Source: Erwinia_E haradaeae_A (GTDB lineage Bacteria; Pseudomonadota; Gammaproteobacteria; Enterobacterales; Enterobacteriaceae). Taken from it: a DNA stretch of 64,000 bases. This document shows positions 28,114 to 38,933 of the stretch, in pieces. Made by a program: the position numbers and the translations under genes. How positions within the stretch are numbered: position 1 is the first letter of the stretch; each line of letters opens with the position of its first letter. The stretch lies in the NCBI RefSeq assembly GCF_900698965.1, contig NZ_LR217725.1, forward strand, positions 186,001 through 250,000. The letters run 5' to 3'. Under the pieces are notes generated by a model. The model had not been told where the DNA came from, searched no databases, and saw only the letters and a program-made list of their open reading frames with translations.

Positions 28114-28819
28114 GATTCTTTCTACCTCAATAGCGGTTATGACTTTTTAAAGCACCTGTATGAACTAAAAAACTAATGATGATGCTCTAAAGCTATATTT
28201 CAAGATAAGACAAAGGTGTTTAAGTATATACTTTGCAAGATCAAAAAAGCTTTTTATAACTCAGTGACTTAGTTATAAATGCTATTCTCCGGTTTACTGG
28301 TACTACCGCTATAATACTTTTAAATACTTTTCATTGTAATGTAGTAACATGGGTTAAAGAGCATTTTATCTCCTTACGCACTGCACAAAATCATGTTTTT
28401 ATCATAATTTGATGCATGAAGTGATTACATTCACTATAGGAAGTGATTACATCTACTATACATCTACTAATAGAAATCTGGTATTTTAAGTAAGTATGAC
28501 TTTCATTCCGATAATGCTCGTGGATAACGTTATAAAAATTTTTATTTATCACTATAATATGTCGTAGGAATTAAGATCTGTAGCATGTATATATGCATTA
28601 CATGTTTATTGATAATAAAAGTATCGCTAACAGAATTATCGCTAATAGATTTTAGGTATCACGCAGTCTGACTACCTCAGTCTAACTACTATAATGATAG
28701 TCCCTTCGTAGTTTTTGAGTGCAATTACTAGAATTATACTGCATGATTTGTTCATATTAAGGAAATCAATATATTAAACTCTTAGTCGGCTATCGTTTCC
28801 CTGACGGTTGTTTTTACTC
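28114..28819. other. Gap between htpG and tdk
   Basis: 706 bases. It holds a duplicated gaagtgattacat segment (28419-28462). No gene remnant was recognised. No sigma-32-type promoter could be identified with confidence ahead of htpG. Confidence 0.5.
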
Positions 28820-29407
28820 CTATATCGAAGCTATTTGTAACGCCTCAAAGTAATGCTTGCGGCATACTGACATATATTTCTCATTGCCTCCTATTTGTAT
28901 TTGGTCTCCTAGAATAACAGGTTTTCCGAGAGAATCAACACGTAAGACCATCCCTGCTTTTCTACCACAGTAGCAAATTGTTTTTAATTCAATTAACTTA
29001 TCTGACCACGCTAATAAATATTGACTACCAGAAAATAACTCGCCACGGAAATCGGTGCGCAGACCATAACATAATACCGGGATGTTTAATATGTCCACAA
29101 CTTCAGATAAGTCCTGAACTTGCCTGCGTGTTAAAAATTGACTTTCATCAACTAAAATACAGTGAACCGTTTCATGCTCTGTTGCCGTGTTAATGTCTTG
29201 AAAAAATTTCGTTTTAATATGAAATAATATAGCAGAAGATGAAATTCCAATGCGTGAGCTTACTTTAGCTACATGAAAACGATTATCGATCTTTGCGGTA
29301 TAGATTAAAGTTCTCATCCCTCTTTCATGATAATTATAAGAGGATTGCAGCAAGGCTGTTGATTTTCCGGCGTTCATTGCTGAATAATAAAAATAAAGTT
29401 GCGCCAT
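28820..29407 (-). CDS. tdk: Thymidine kinase
   Basis: Tdk phosphorylates thymidine in the salvage route to dTTP. The start chosen is the ATG at 29407, which gives MAQLYFYYSAMNAGKSTALL as in E. coli and has an AGGAGA sequence a few bases ahead; an upstream in-frame start at 29458 adds 17 unrelated residues. The protein has 195 residues (E. coli 205), with the P-loop NAGKST, the Walker-B-like LVDESQF, the lasso/zinc region CYCGRKA and CRKHYFEAL. It is divergent from hns as in E. coli, but the spacer is about 2 kb. Confidence 0.97.
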   Translation of the reverse strand: MAQLYFYYSAMNAGKSTALLQSSYNYHERGMRTLIYTAKIDNRFHVAKVSSRIGISSSAILFHIKTKFFQDINTATEHETVHCILVDESQFLTRRQVQDLSEVVDILNIPVLCYGLRTDFRGELFSGSQYLLAWSDKLIELKTICYCGRKAGMVLRVDSLGKPVILGDQIQIGGNEKYMSVCRKHYFEALQIASI

Positions 29408-29640
29408 CCGATTTTCTCCTGGGGTATAAATAAAAATTATACAGTGGGATAGCGTCATTAGGGTTTACATATATGAATGTTAGGTATTAAATTGCAATTT
29501 AATAGTGCATGAGACTCATTTTATAGCAATATGCTTATACAGCTGGTTTCATACCTTAATGATCTTTATACCACTATAGTGGTGAATTTTACCATGACCT
29601 ATGTAACAAATTTAGCTTATCTCTTATGCTGCTCATAATT

Positions 29641-29692
29641 TTATTATTATAGATAATAGAGTAAAGTTATTATTATAGATAATAGAGTTAAG
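29641..29692. repeat. 26-bp tandem duplication
   Basis: Two copies of a 26-base unit beginning ttattattatagataatag lie head to tail, with a single mismatch. Confidence 0.85.
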
Positions 29693-29913
29693 ATTTAAAG
29701 TCATTTGATTTTATCCAAGAGTGTGAAATATTCAAGATTTTACATTGTATATAGCATTATTAAGTAACTATGTGGCTATAGCATACCCTGTATAAATTGA
29801 AAATAATTAGAATATATTCAAAATCATTATATAAAGCGCACTCTATGAACCGAATCGTATAACATCATAAAAAATAAAAGGTTATCTGAGTTTTACGCAT
29901 TCACTGTATGCAT

Positions 29914-29960
29914 GATTATAATGATTATATATAATGTGATTATAATGATTATATATAATG
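29914..29960. repeat. 24-bp tandem duplication
   Basis: The unit gattataatgattatatata plus four bases is present twice with no mismatch over 23 bases. Related cattca(c/g)tg words flank it on both sides. Confidence 0.85.
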
Positions 29961-30422
29961 CATTCAGTGAGTATATAATAAAATCTAGACTCAGCCATTG
30001 AATCAAAACTCACTCAGTATGTTAAAGAGAGGTGAACATTAGGTTTGTTGACCTATATCTGTAATTTACACTAGCATGTATGTGTGTCACTTTTATTCTT
30101 GATTAAAGTGTACAGTATAGTGTTGATAGAGGTTTTGAGATAACCTTAAAATTTATATCAGAATTCGCTGTATTTTCAAAAACAAAAGATTTTCCAATGC
30201 TACAATGCGTATTGTAATCTCTATTTGAGTGATGATCTCATCAGTTCATGATTGAATTAGTATTGTAGTATGAATATAGGCAAGTATAGGGTATAATTTG
30301 TATATTATTTGGTAATCTAAAAAGCATAAAGACTATAGGTATTCCTTTTAGTTAGTGTGTATTAATATTCATTATGCACATATGGTGTTAAGTCTGCATT
30401 AGTTGAGTTAATTATAAATTAT

Positions 30423-30497
30423 ACTAGGTGTTATTATAACTAATTGTACTAGGTTTTATTAATAACTCATTGCACTAGGTGTTATTATAACTAATGT
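30423..30497. repeat. Three tandem copies of a 25-bp unit
   Basis: Units starting actaggt(g/t)ttatt lie at 30423-30447, 30448-30473 and 30474-30497. The outer two copies are nearly identical; the middle one differs at a few bases. Confidence 0.85.
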
Positions 30498-30669
30498 AAT
30501 AATGTTGATTATACCGATACATCATGCATATGTCTTAATTTAGGCACTGTTGGCCGGATAGAATGCGGGTTGTTTAATATACAGAAACTATTGATGGATT
30601 GATGGGGTATAACGCTTGAATCATGACCTGTAGTTCCGATGACCTGTATTCTGATAGTATACAATATAA

Positions 30670-30712
30670 ATTATTAGTGATATACAACTATGGATTATTA
30701 GTGATATACAAC
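30670..30712. repeat. 24-bp-spaced direct duplication
   Basis: The 19-base word attattagtgatatacaac occurs at 30670 and again 24 bases on. Confidence 0.8.
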
Positions 30713-31475
30713 GAATCTATATAGTTTTCAGATCAATATTTTTTAATATATAATTTATTGAAGATTTAAATAATTCCGAGAAATATCATAGACTAGTTAT
30801 CCCTTTAGCAGGGTTTAGTGTAGAATGTCAAAAAATATATCCTTTAATAACTCTAGTTACTGATATGAGAAGAATCATATATTCTAAGAACTTATAATCT
30901 AAGAACTAAATAATATTATCTGATAACTATCAGAACTACCTAAAAAGAGAATCTTTCTACAACAACATATAAAATATTTGTTCATTTTAGTATTTAAGTA
31001 TTTATTGTTATTTTTTTTAATAAATCATATTATTTAAAATAATTAATAAATAATCCAAGATAGTACCAAAATAGAGTATTGCTACAATCAAATTTCTACA
31101 ATCAAGAAGTGTTTCTAGCAATCTAAATTTAAGATAGGATATTGACTGTTGCGCTAATAGATAATAGATGTGATTAAAATCATAAGATGGATCCTGATCT
31201 TTTCAGATTGTAGCTCATCACCCCAAATTAGATATCAAGTGTTTTTGCTTTTAGAACTAGATCTAAACAACTAGGTTGGCATACCCTGTTTATATTATAA
31301 AATAATATTTTAATTATCTCTATTTATAGATTATAGAATACTTTATCGAATACTTTATCCTTCATTGCTATTGAGATAATAATATAATTAAGAAATTAAC
31401 TATTGCAGTTCTTGATAAGCATAATTATTATTATGCAGAACTAGCCCAATAAATATAATTTAGAGAATTCAACTT

Positions 31476-31883
31476 ATGAGTGCGGCCCTTAAAATTCTGA
31501 ATAATATTCGCACATTACGTGCTCAAGCAAGAGAATGTACTTTAGACATTCTAGAAGAGATGCTCGTTAAATTTGAGACTGTAGTTAATGAGCGTCGTAC
31601 AGAAGAAAGTCAGGCTCAGGCGGCAGTAGAAGCACGTTACCGTAAACTGCAGAAGTATCGTGATATGCTTATAACTGACGGTATCGATCCTAATGAATTA
31701 CTGACAACATCAGTTAAAATAAAGTCGACCGCCCAGGCTAAACGGCTATCGCGTCCTGCAAAATATTGCTATGTCGATAAGCATGGAGAACATAAAACAT
31801 GGACTGGGCAAGGCAGAACTCCAGGAGTCATAAGAATGGCTATAGACGGACACAATAAAAAGCTAGAAGATTTTTTACTTTAA
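31476..31883 (+). CDS. hns: Nucleoid protein H-NS
   Basis: H-NS coats and bridges AT-rich DNA and silences genes. The 135 residues (E. coli 137) have the N-terminal oligomerisation helices (MSAALKILNNIRTLRAQARE), a linker, and the C-terminal DNA-binding domain with the minor-groove loop TGQGRTP and the tryptophan before it. The frame is intact and well conserved although the flanks are decayed, so it is under selection. Keeping a silencer of AT-rich DNA in an AT-rich genome of this kind is notable. It is divergent from tdk as in E. coli. Confidence 0.97.
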   Translation: MSAALKILNNIRTLRAQARECTLDILEEMLVKFETVVNERRTEESQAQAAVEARYRKLQKYRDMLITDGIDPNELLTTSVKIKSTAQAKRLSRPAKYCYVDKHGEHKTWTGQGRTPGVIRMAIDGHNKKLEDFLL

Positions 31884-33928
31884 CTCCAATGCTATAATTA
31901 TATATATTATATTATGATACGATATGATATCGTTCTTTTATTTATTTAAGATAAGCAGAAAGGAAGATGTATCTTGTTGTGACTATTTTTGAATAAGTCA
32001 GTGTCTATAGACGTACCTATGATCGGTATGATCGGTAGCGAGATCAAAAGTGAAATCAGAATTTAGTCGAATTATTTTTCTAATTATATTATGTGCTAAG
32101 TATTTTGTTAAATGGTGTACAATTTTACTGTTGGCTAACACAACATTATATAGACTAAGCATTATACCATAGATAAATTATCACAAATAGTGACATATAT
32201 ACTAATAGCACTAGTGATATGTACATCATCTTGCATAGATAGTAATAAATCTATTCTCTATTTAAAAAATACAATTCTTGATTAACGATTACAGTTTCTC
32301 TGCAGAGATTTTCTGCCTTGAGAAAAGCATATTATAGTTAATATCCTAACTGTACTCCTCAGTCAAGCATAGGATAAGATTTGATCAGGCACCATGAAAT
32401 GACACAGCGTAATCATTAACATCGTTAATATTTGTATGAAATTGCATAAACTTTGCAAAATTTTTTTGTAAATAGGTTATATTCTTATTATTACATTACA
32501 TTTCAGAATGCACATGTTATTATTGAATTATATTTCAGTATACATATAAATAAATGATATATATCAGATTATCATCTGACTCTACAGTTCTGTAGTTGAC
32601 TCTGTAGTTCTGTAGTAAATAATACACGTTACTTGAAATAGCAACCTCAGGGGTTCTTAAGTATCCTACGTAACATTCTGAGTATCCTAAATACCTCAAT
32701 ATATTTATCAGATTTGCAGAAATTATATGGTGACTTTATTTTAGCGTATGCGCTTTTCTTTTTAAATTCACACCCTCTTGCGTGTATTCGTACATAAAAT
32801 TTAAACCCCTTAATTCGCGTAACCCCTTATCTGTAATGATACTACACAGAACTTTGTACTAATACCACAGATAGTATATAGACCCCATACATATACAATA
32901 TCAGTATGCAATACTATTGATAGATAAATATCAGTTTATAATTAGAATACAATTTTATGTCATATATTGATCTTAAAATTTTAGATTGTATCCAAATGAG
33001 CTAGACGAGTATCAAGATAATCTCAGATCTGAGGTGTGATTCCTTACTAGATTCTAGTAATATACAAAATATTATACATACATATACAATCATATCAAAA
33101 TTATATAAATTATATGGAAAATCGATATAATAGGAACCTGATTGCATTTAGATAACATCTAAGGCAAGCATAATGCTGTTATATGATGCTAGTAGTATTG
33201 AAGTGTTGCAGTGTTGCAGTGTTGAATATACAGATTTCTTTAGGCTTTTAGAAGGTTACTTGCGCTATATTTTTCTAATTCTCATGTCCAGTAGAAACAG
33301 ATATATGATGTTGAAAAACATAGGTTGAGGTTTAGCGTGTTTAGTTATAGATTGACCTAACAATCTTCAAAAATTTTAAAAATACCCTATTTAGGTCAAT
33401 CAAAATTACCTTTTTATTGCTTGCTTTGATATTGGTAAGCAAATTACGTGAATATTCAAGTGACTTCAATAATAAAATATTAATATAGAGTTATATGTAG
33501 CATGATACTACCTATAGCAAGATACTACCTAAGTAAAATATAAGATTGATATATCCATATAGAGTCCATGCTAAATACGAACAATTAGTATTGATTACAC
33601 AACTTCACGAATGCCTTATACGAAGCATGGTATTTATCAGGCATGAGGGTCCTGCAGGCAGTGCGGGCTATTGATGAATTCAGGGATTGCAGATAGATGA
33701 TACAAGAGTTACAGATAGATGATAGATTTAAGATTAGTCAAGTTAGTCGCGCGCTTGCGTCTAAGGTTTACTAATGCATCTGTCAAAGACCACTAAATAT
33801 TACTTACCCTCCGTTGGCGATATCCATCAGATTGATAGCTAAGTAAAATTGGGTTATTTGTATCCTTATTTTAAGTGAAATTCTATCTGTTGCTTTATTA
33901 ATCATGCAATAATAATGAGTAAGTTATG
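31884..33928. other. Long gap between hns and rne
   Basis: 2.04 kb without recognisable genes. A 20-bp tandem duplication lies at 32578-32617. The right end must hold the rne promoter and leader; in E. coli a 361-base leader with conserved hairpins lets RNase E trim its own mRNA, but I could not recognise those hairpins here. Confidence 0.5.
32578..32617. repeat. 20-bp tandem duplication
   Basis: tgactct(a/g)(c/t)agttctgtagt-type copies of 20 bases lie at 32578-32597 and 32598-32617. Confidence 0.8.
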
Positions 33929-36910
33929 ATGAAAAGAATGCTGATAAACGCCACGCAGCAAGAAGAGTGGCGCGTTGCACTTGTCGATGGACAGTGTCTA
34001 TATGACTTAGATATTGAGACGATAGGGTACGAACAGAAAAAGGCTAATATCTACAAAGGCAAGATAACTCGTGTTGAGCCTAGCTTGGAAGCTGCATTTG
34101 TTGATTACGGAGCGGAGAGACATGGTTTTTTATCTCTCAAGGAGATTTCCTGTGAATATTTTTTAGAAAATGATAATATTCGTGGTCGCCCAAATATTAA
34201 AGATGTTTTGCGTGAAGGACAGGAAGTTATTGTACAAATTGATAAAGAAGAACGCGGTAATAAAGGAGCCGCCCTAACTACATTTATTAGCTTAGCCGGA
34301 ACATATTTAGTATTAATGCCTAACAACCCCCGCGCTGGTGGTATTTCTCGACGTATTGAAGGTGATGACAGAACTGAGCTTAAGGCTACTTTATCTTTAT
34401 TGAAGCTTCCGGATGGCATGGGTTTAATTGCACGTACTGCTGGGGTTGGTAAATCTGTTGAAGCATTACAATGGGACTTAGGTTTTCGTATCAAACATTG
34501 GGAGGAAATTAAGAAGATAGCAAGTAGCCGGCCAGCACCTTTTCTTATTCATCAGGAGAGCAATGTCATTGTACGTGCTTTCCGTGATTATTTACGACAA
34601 GATATCGGTGAAATTTTAATAGATAATCCTCAGGTATTGGAGTTAGCTCGTCAGCATATTGCGGCGCTTGGTCGTCCAGATTTTACTAGCAAAATTAAAT
34701 TATATACAGGAGAAATTCCATTATTTAGTCATTATCAAATTGAGTCACAGATTGAATCAGCTTTTCAGCGTGAAGTTCGTTTACCATCCGGTGGTTCAAT
34801 TGTTATTGATAGCACGGAAGCTCTTACTGCTATAGACATCAATTCTGCTCGTGCGACTCGAGGTATTGATATTGAAGAGACAGCATTTAACACAAATCTA
34901 GAAGCAGCCAATGAGATTGCTCGTCAGCTACGGCTACGTGATTTAGGTGGATTAATTGTCATTGATTTTATTGATATGGGGCCAATACGCCACCAAAGGG
35001 CTGTAGAGCATCGCCTGCGTGAAGAGGTTCGCCAAGATCGTGCTCGTATTCAAATCAGCCATATTTCACGTTTTGGGTTATTAGAAATGTCACGTCAGCG
35101 CCTGAGTTCATCACTCGGTGAGTCTAGTCATCATGTATGTCCTCGCTGTAGCGGTACAGGCACGATCCGTGATAATGAGTCATTGTCATTATCTATTTTG
35201 CGATTAATAGAAGAAGAGGTGCTAAAAGAAAATACAAAAGAAGTGCACGCTATTGTGCCAGTGCAGGTTGCTTCATATTTACTAAATGAGAAACGTGATG
35301 CTGTAAGTGCTATTGAAAAGCGCCCTGGTGGTGTGCGTGCGATTATCGTTCCAAGTGATAATATGCAGACCCCTCACTATTCAGTATCGCGCGTACGTAG
35401 CGGAGAAGAAACACAAACTTTAAGCTATCATCTGTCAAAACTGCATGAAGATGAGATGGGGGTTCTTATGGATTCTACGCAAGTTGAGCGAAAACGTCCA
35501 GAAAGACCAGCTATAACTACCGTTGTCATTCCAGGGTCCTCACTAGGATCGCATAGAATGGATCGTTCCAGAAAAGAATCTAATGTATCTGTAGAAACAT
35601 CTGGGTATACCGTCATCAGACAACCTAGCTTAGTTAGTCGTCTTATAAAAGAATGTAAAAAATTATTCTTCTCAACAGAGACAATAAGTAAACCATCAGA
35701 GTGTGCTGTCATTTCTGAAAGCATTATCAAAACATCTTCGCTCGGTGTTGTTTCTCAACAGGACCCTCGTAAGCATCATGATCTCGTTGATCATGTTAAT
35801 AAGAATATCGATCATGATAACCGTCAGTGTGATGATCGTACCTATAGTGCCGATCGCAATGAACGTGATATTCGTGATAGTCGCAGCAATCATCGCAATC
35901 GTCGCCATACTCAGCAGATATCTAATCATAGTAAGCAAATCTCTTCAGAAGAATCTGAGACCAAGAGACAGATTCAATCACGACAGTCTCGTTATCGTCG
36001 TCGCTCAGATTTTAAGCAGTTGGAACACGATCTGTTAGACCGATCTGAGCAACGTGCTGCACCGAGTGTGTCAGTGACTAATAAGATAGAAAAACAGACT
36101 CAGTGCGCATCAATGGAATTGAGTCGTAATGTCTTGTCAGAACTAAAAACAGTACAACAAGATACCGAAAGTCCTGGTGGGGTTATAGATGTCATGAGTC
36201 AATCACAAGAATCTCACTTATCTATAATACCTCCTATCTTAGAGCCTAGTAATGCTACATTAGATTTATCTGCACATGAAACTAAAAGTGGTTATACCGT
36301 TGTGCGCCGGCCACGTCGGTCGACGCGCCATTCGCGTTTCGGTGGTCATCGTCGCCGTCGTCATTCTGATGAGTGTGATGGACAATATTCACCCATGCCT
36401 TTAATGCACGCCATGGCATCACCTGAGCTTGCATTTGGTAAGATTTGGATTGACAACTCAACGATATCAGTGAAAAATTTCGAATCCAGTCATCGCAATA
36501 TACCCTCTAGTCCCATGGCAGAAATACATAAGAAAAATCAACTAGCATTCGAGGGCAAGGCGTCTCATGCTACGTCAGCAAACGCAGAAGCTAAAAATGT
36601 ATCAGAAAGCGCCAACAACAGCTTGACTTTGCTTTCTCAACCTGGCATGAGTTCTCATGCTAACAGTATACCGGCGATTGAAACAAAAAATTCTATAAAG
36701 AATACCATTCATTATGTATCTGTTAGTAGTCAACTGGTCACCCCGATAGTTCAGAAAAAAGGCATTGCTAATGATTTTGTTCTAGTCCAAAATCAGAAGG
36801 ACATGACTCCTCAGGTTAATTCTGCGATAGATCTTGGTCGTTATACAAGTTACTCGTATGCGCCAGTAACAAAAATTACACTTATAGAACCTGACGCATC
36901 AGATCAATAA
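33929..36910 (+). CDS. rne: Ribonuclease E
   Basis: RNase E is the main mRNA-decay and RNA-processing endonuclease and the scaffold of the degradosome. The start is placed at the second of two adjacent ATGs (33929), giving MKRMLINATQ as in E. coli; the product has 993 residues (E. coli 1061). The catalytic half is nearly identical: S1 domain, RNase H-like and DNase I-like parts with the metal-binding Asp in AIDINSARAT and in VIDFIDM, and the zinc link CPRCSGTG. The C-terminal half keeps the membrane-anchoring amphipathic helix (LVSRLIKECKKLF, about residue 566), Arg-rich RNA-binding stretches, and the block SPMPLMHAMASPELAFGKIW (about 815). A PNPase-site-like AFEGKASHATSA lies near residue 870, well before the C-terminus. 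Confidence 0.97.
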   Translation: MKRMLINATQQEEWRVALVDGQCLYDLDIETIGYEQKKANIYKGKITRVEPSLEAAFVDYGAERHGFLSLKEISCEYFLENDNIRGRPNIKDVLREGQEVIVQIDKEERGNKGAALTTFISLAGTYLVLMPNNPRAGGISRRIEGDDRTELKATLSLLKLPDGMGLIARTAGVGKSVEALQWDLGFRIKHWEEIKKIASSRPAPFLIHQESNVIVRAFRDYLRQDIGEILIDNPQVLELARQHIAALGRPDFTSKIKLYTGEIPLFSHYQIESQIESAFQREVRLPSGGSIVIDSTEALTAIDINSARATRGIDIEETAFNTNLEAANEIARQLRLRDLGGLIVIDFIDMGPIRHQRAVEHRLREEVRQDRARIQISHISRFGLLEMSRQRLSSSLGESSHHVCPRCSGTGTIRDNESLSLSILRLIEEEVLKENTKEVHAIVPVQVASYLLNEKRDAVSAIEKRPGGVRAIIVPSDNMQTPHYSVSRVRSGEETQTLSYHLSKLHEDEMGVLMDSTQVERKRPERPAITTVVIPGSSLGSHRMDRSRKESNVSVETSGYTVIRQPSLVSRLIKECKKLFFSTETISKPSECAVISESIIKTSSLGVVSQQDPRKHHDLVDHVNKNIDHDNRQCDDRTYSADRNERDIRDSRSNHRNRRHTQQISNHSKQISSEESETKRQIQSRQSRYRRRSDFKQLEHDLLDRSEQRAAPSVSVTNKIEKQTQCASMELSRNVLSELKTVQQDTESPGGVIDVMSQSQESHLSIIPPILEPSNATLDLSAHETKSGYTVVRRPRRSTRHSRFGGHRRRRHSDECDGQYSPMPLMHAMASPELAFGKIWIDNSTISVKNFESSHRNIPSSPMAEIHKKNQLAFEGKASHATSANAEAKNVSESANNSLTLLSQPGMSSHANSIPAIETKNSIKNTIHYVSVSSQLVTPIVQKKGIANDFVLVQNQKDMTPQVNSAIDLGRYTSYSYAPVTKITLIEPDASDQ

Positions 36911-37159
36911 AATATCATTGTTCTATTGATCGTAATAGCGCAGATATAGGTTGTGGGCCTATCAGTTAGAGTATCTAGTAGGTTTGAGAGACTGCCTCAG
37001 TGGTTAGTGAAGGTATGCATGAATAGTTTTAAGTAGTGTTAAATAATTGTTTTATCATGTAATTTGAACAATATTGCCTGCAAGTGTTATGAGAATCCCA
37101 TCAGGATAGATAATCTCAATTATAATTGCCTGAGAAGTAATTTTGTTACGTAAAAGTAT

Positions 37160-37201
37160 ATTAGACTTTTTCTATCTATTATTAGACTTTGTCTATCTAT
37201 T
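37160..37201. repeat. 21-bp tandem duplication
   Basis: attagacttt(t/g)tctatctat-type units of 21 bases lie at 37160-37180 and 37181-37201, with one mismatch. Confidence 0.85.
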
Positions 37202-38083
37202 ATTGCGTCTATGTTATCATATGTTATACGATTATTTAATCCATGGTAATAAAATAAGAGCATTAATTTGTATTGGGCTCCTAATATCTCTCGGTAAGTT
37301 TATGTATTTCAATATAATGTTATGTTCCGCGAGATGATGATATCTCTAATATATAGGATCAGAGAATGGTTATCATGTCTGAAGAAACAATCTATACATA
37401 TGAAGCTACTGTATATGATATAACTGAAGTATATCCTGTCTCTCGGTGTATTTTGTGCTCATTTTATCGTGTTCAATCTTTGCAATAGTTTCATATCATA
37501 CTAAATATTACAGAATATTATTACAATAATATAATTATACATGTATATGTCAAAGTCTAGTTTTTAGAGGTTTTTGTGATTAAGGTGAGGTGTATAAAGT
37601 CGATTAGAAAATAACAGGAAATATTATTTTTGGTTGTATATAGTTTTCAAAATGAGCGGTAGTCTGCAATAAAAAAACTAGTAAAAACGAAAGATATTAA
37701 ACACCTCAGAATTTCAAACTGTTAGTATGATAATACTATATAAAGTATTATCGGTATTCTTCTGAAATGCCGTATATATAGATATATGTTTTACAAACTA
37801 AAAAACTGCATGTATCATATTGTGATATGATATGATATAATATGATAAAATTTGATTCAAAAGAAAAGTCAGTACATTAAAACGGAACTATCTTAATAGT
37901 GCTTATGCTAGATTATCTAAGAATCTATAACATGTATCATCAAAACTTAAGTATTACTTTGTAATTATCTTTTGTTATTTTCATGCACTGATATTATTAA
38001 CTATCTTATCTATGAGAGCTGCATGAGATTTGAATACAATATAACGTTTGAATACAAAGTAAGAGAATACAGTAACAATGGAA

Positions 38084-38122
38084 TAAAGCAAGTTAGCATA
38101 TTTTATATGCTAACTTGCTTTA
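38084..38122. terminator. Orphan perfect 18-bp hairpin
   Basis: The arms taaagcaagttagcatat (38084-38101) and its exact complement (38105-38122) enclose a 3-base loop. No gene ends near it; it may be the surviving terminator of a deleted gene. No long T run follows on either strand. Confidence 0.6.
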
Positions 38123-38854
38123 GAATAAGGCTATTTGATCTTTATTGAAAGCATTCGCCATTTCTACATACTATAGATGTAAGCATGCATTATATTAATG
38201 AATAAACATTAATGCAGGATGGCATCTTCATAAGATAAAGTCATAATACACATTAGGATCTTACCTCTAACATACCTTATCAATACCTGTCAGCAGACAT
38301 AAGAGGTACAAATTATTTCAATAATATAATCACTACAACATGTTGTTATGAGCATATTGCTCTAGATCACGCTAGTACTGATCGCAATGGCAATATTTTT
38401 ATAACTTCTAAGCTCAAAAAATACGGGTTTTCTATTTATAAGAATTTTTGATAGCATGATATGTTTAATATGCTGCAATAAAATTATGTGAAGTTATCCA
38501 TTGTATTTGAGTATCTGATTTATGGAATGTACCAGGTGATTTACTTTATCACTCATATGTCAGATAGAGAGTGGATCTGAATTTGTCTGATAATAAAATC
38601 TTCTGTAATACCTGGAGATAGCGGTGGTTATGTAGCAATTCAACTATGGTAGTGACTATATCATATATCTTGACTGATCGAGATAATACCATTCATGAGC
38701 CTTATGATGGATTTATATTTCTAATGTTGTTGAATATAAATAACAGACTTGATGACTATCATCTATGTCATGTAAGTGCAGATTGCATATGTTGATATTA
38801 CTAATATGTAATAATTAAAACATATGATTATATGTTTTATAAAACTAATAGTTA

Positions 38855-38894
38855 TTTAGAAATAACACTAGTGATTATTAGTATTATTTCTAAA
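38855..38894 (+). promoter_or_regulatory. Hairpin ahead of gapA
   Basis: Arms of 16 bases (38855-38870 and 38879-38894) pair with one mismatch across an 8-base loop. The structure ends 39 bases before the gapA ATG, so it probably lies in the 5' untranslated region or promoter. It could steady the mRNA or act as a protein site; no function is shown. Confidence 0.45.
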
Positions 38895-38933
38895 TCCTAA
38901 ATTAAGAACACAAATAACACGTTGGTGATATGT

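Larger units (their letters stand above)
29408..31475. other. Long gap between divergent tdk and hns
   Basis: 2.07 kb, longer than the E. coli hns-tdk spacer. It is packed with short tandem duplications: 26-bp units at 29641-29692, 24-bp units at 29914-29960, three 25-26-bp copies at 30423-30497, and 24-bp-spaced copies at 30670-30712. No gene remnant was recognised. The AT-rich hns promoter must lie at the right end. Confidence 0.6.
36911..38933. other. Long gap between rne and gapA
   Basis: 2.02 kb. It holds a 21-bp tandem duplication (37160-37201), a perfect 18-bp hairpin (38084-38122) and a near-perfect 16-bp hairpin just before gapA (38855-38894). A 64-codon frame at 37143-37337 runs over the duplication and looks like chance. 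Confidence 0.55.

Noticed and set aside
29408..33928. Repeat arrays as CRISPR
   Set aside because: The repeats are direct tandem copies without regular unique spacers, and no cas gene is present.
37143..37337. 64-codon hydrophobic frame after rne
   Set aside because: Its repeated segment comes from a 21-bp (in-frame) tandem duplication; no membrane protein family is recognised.
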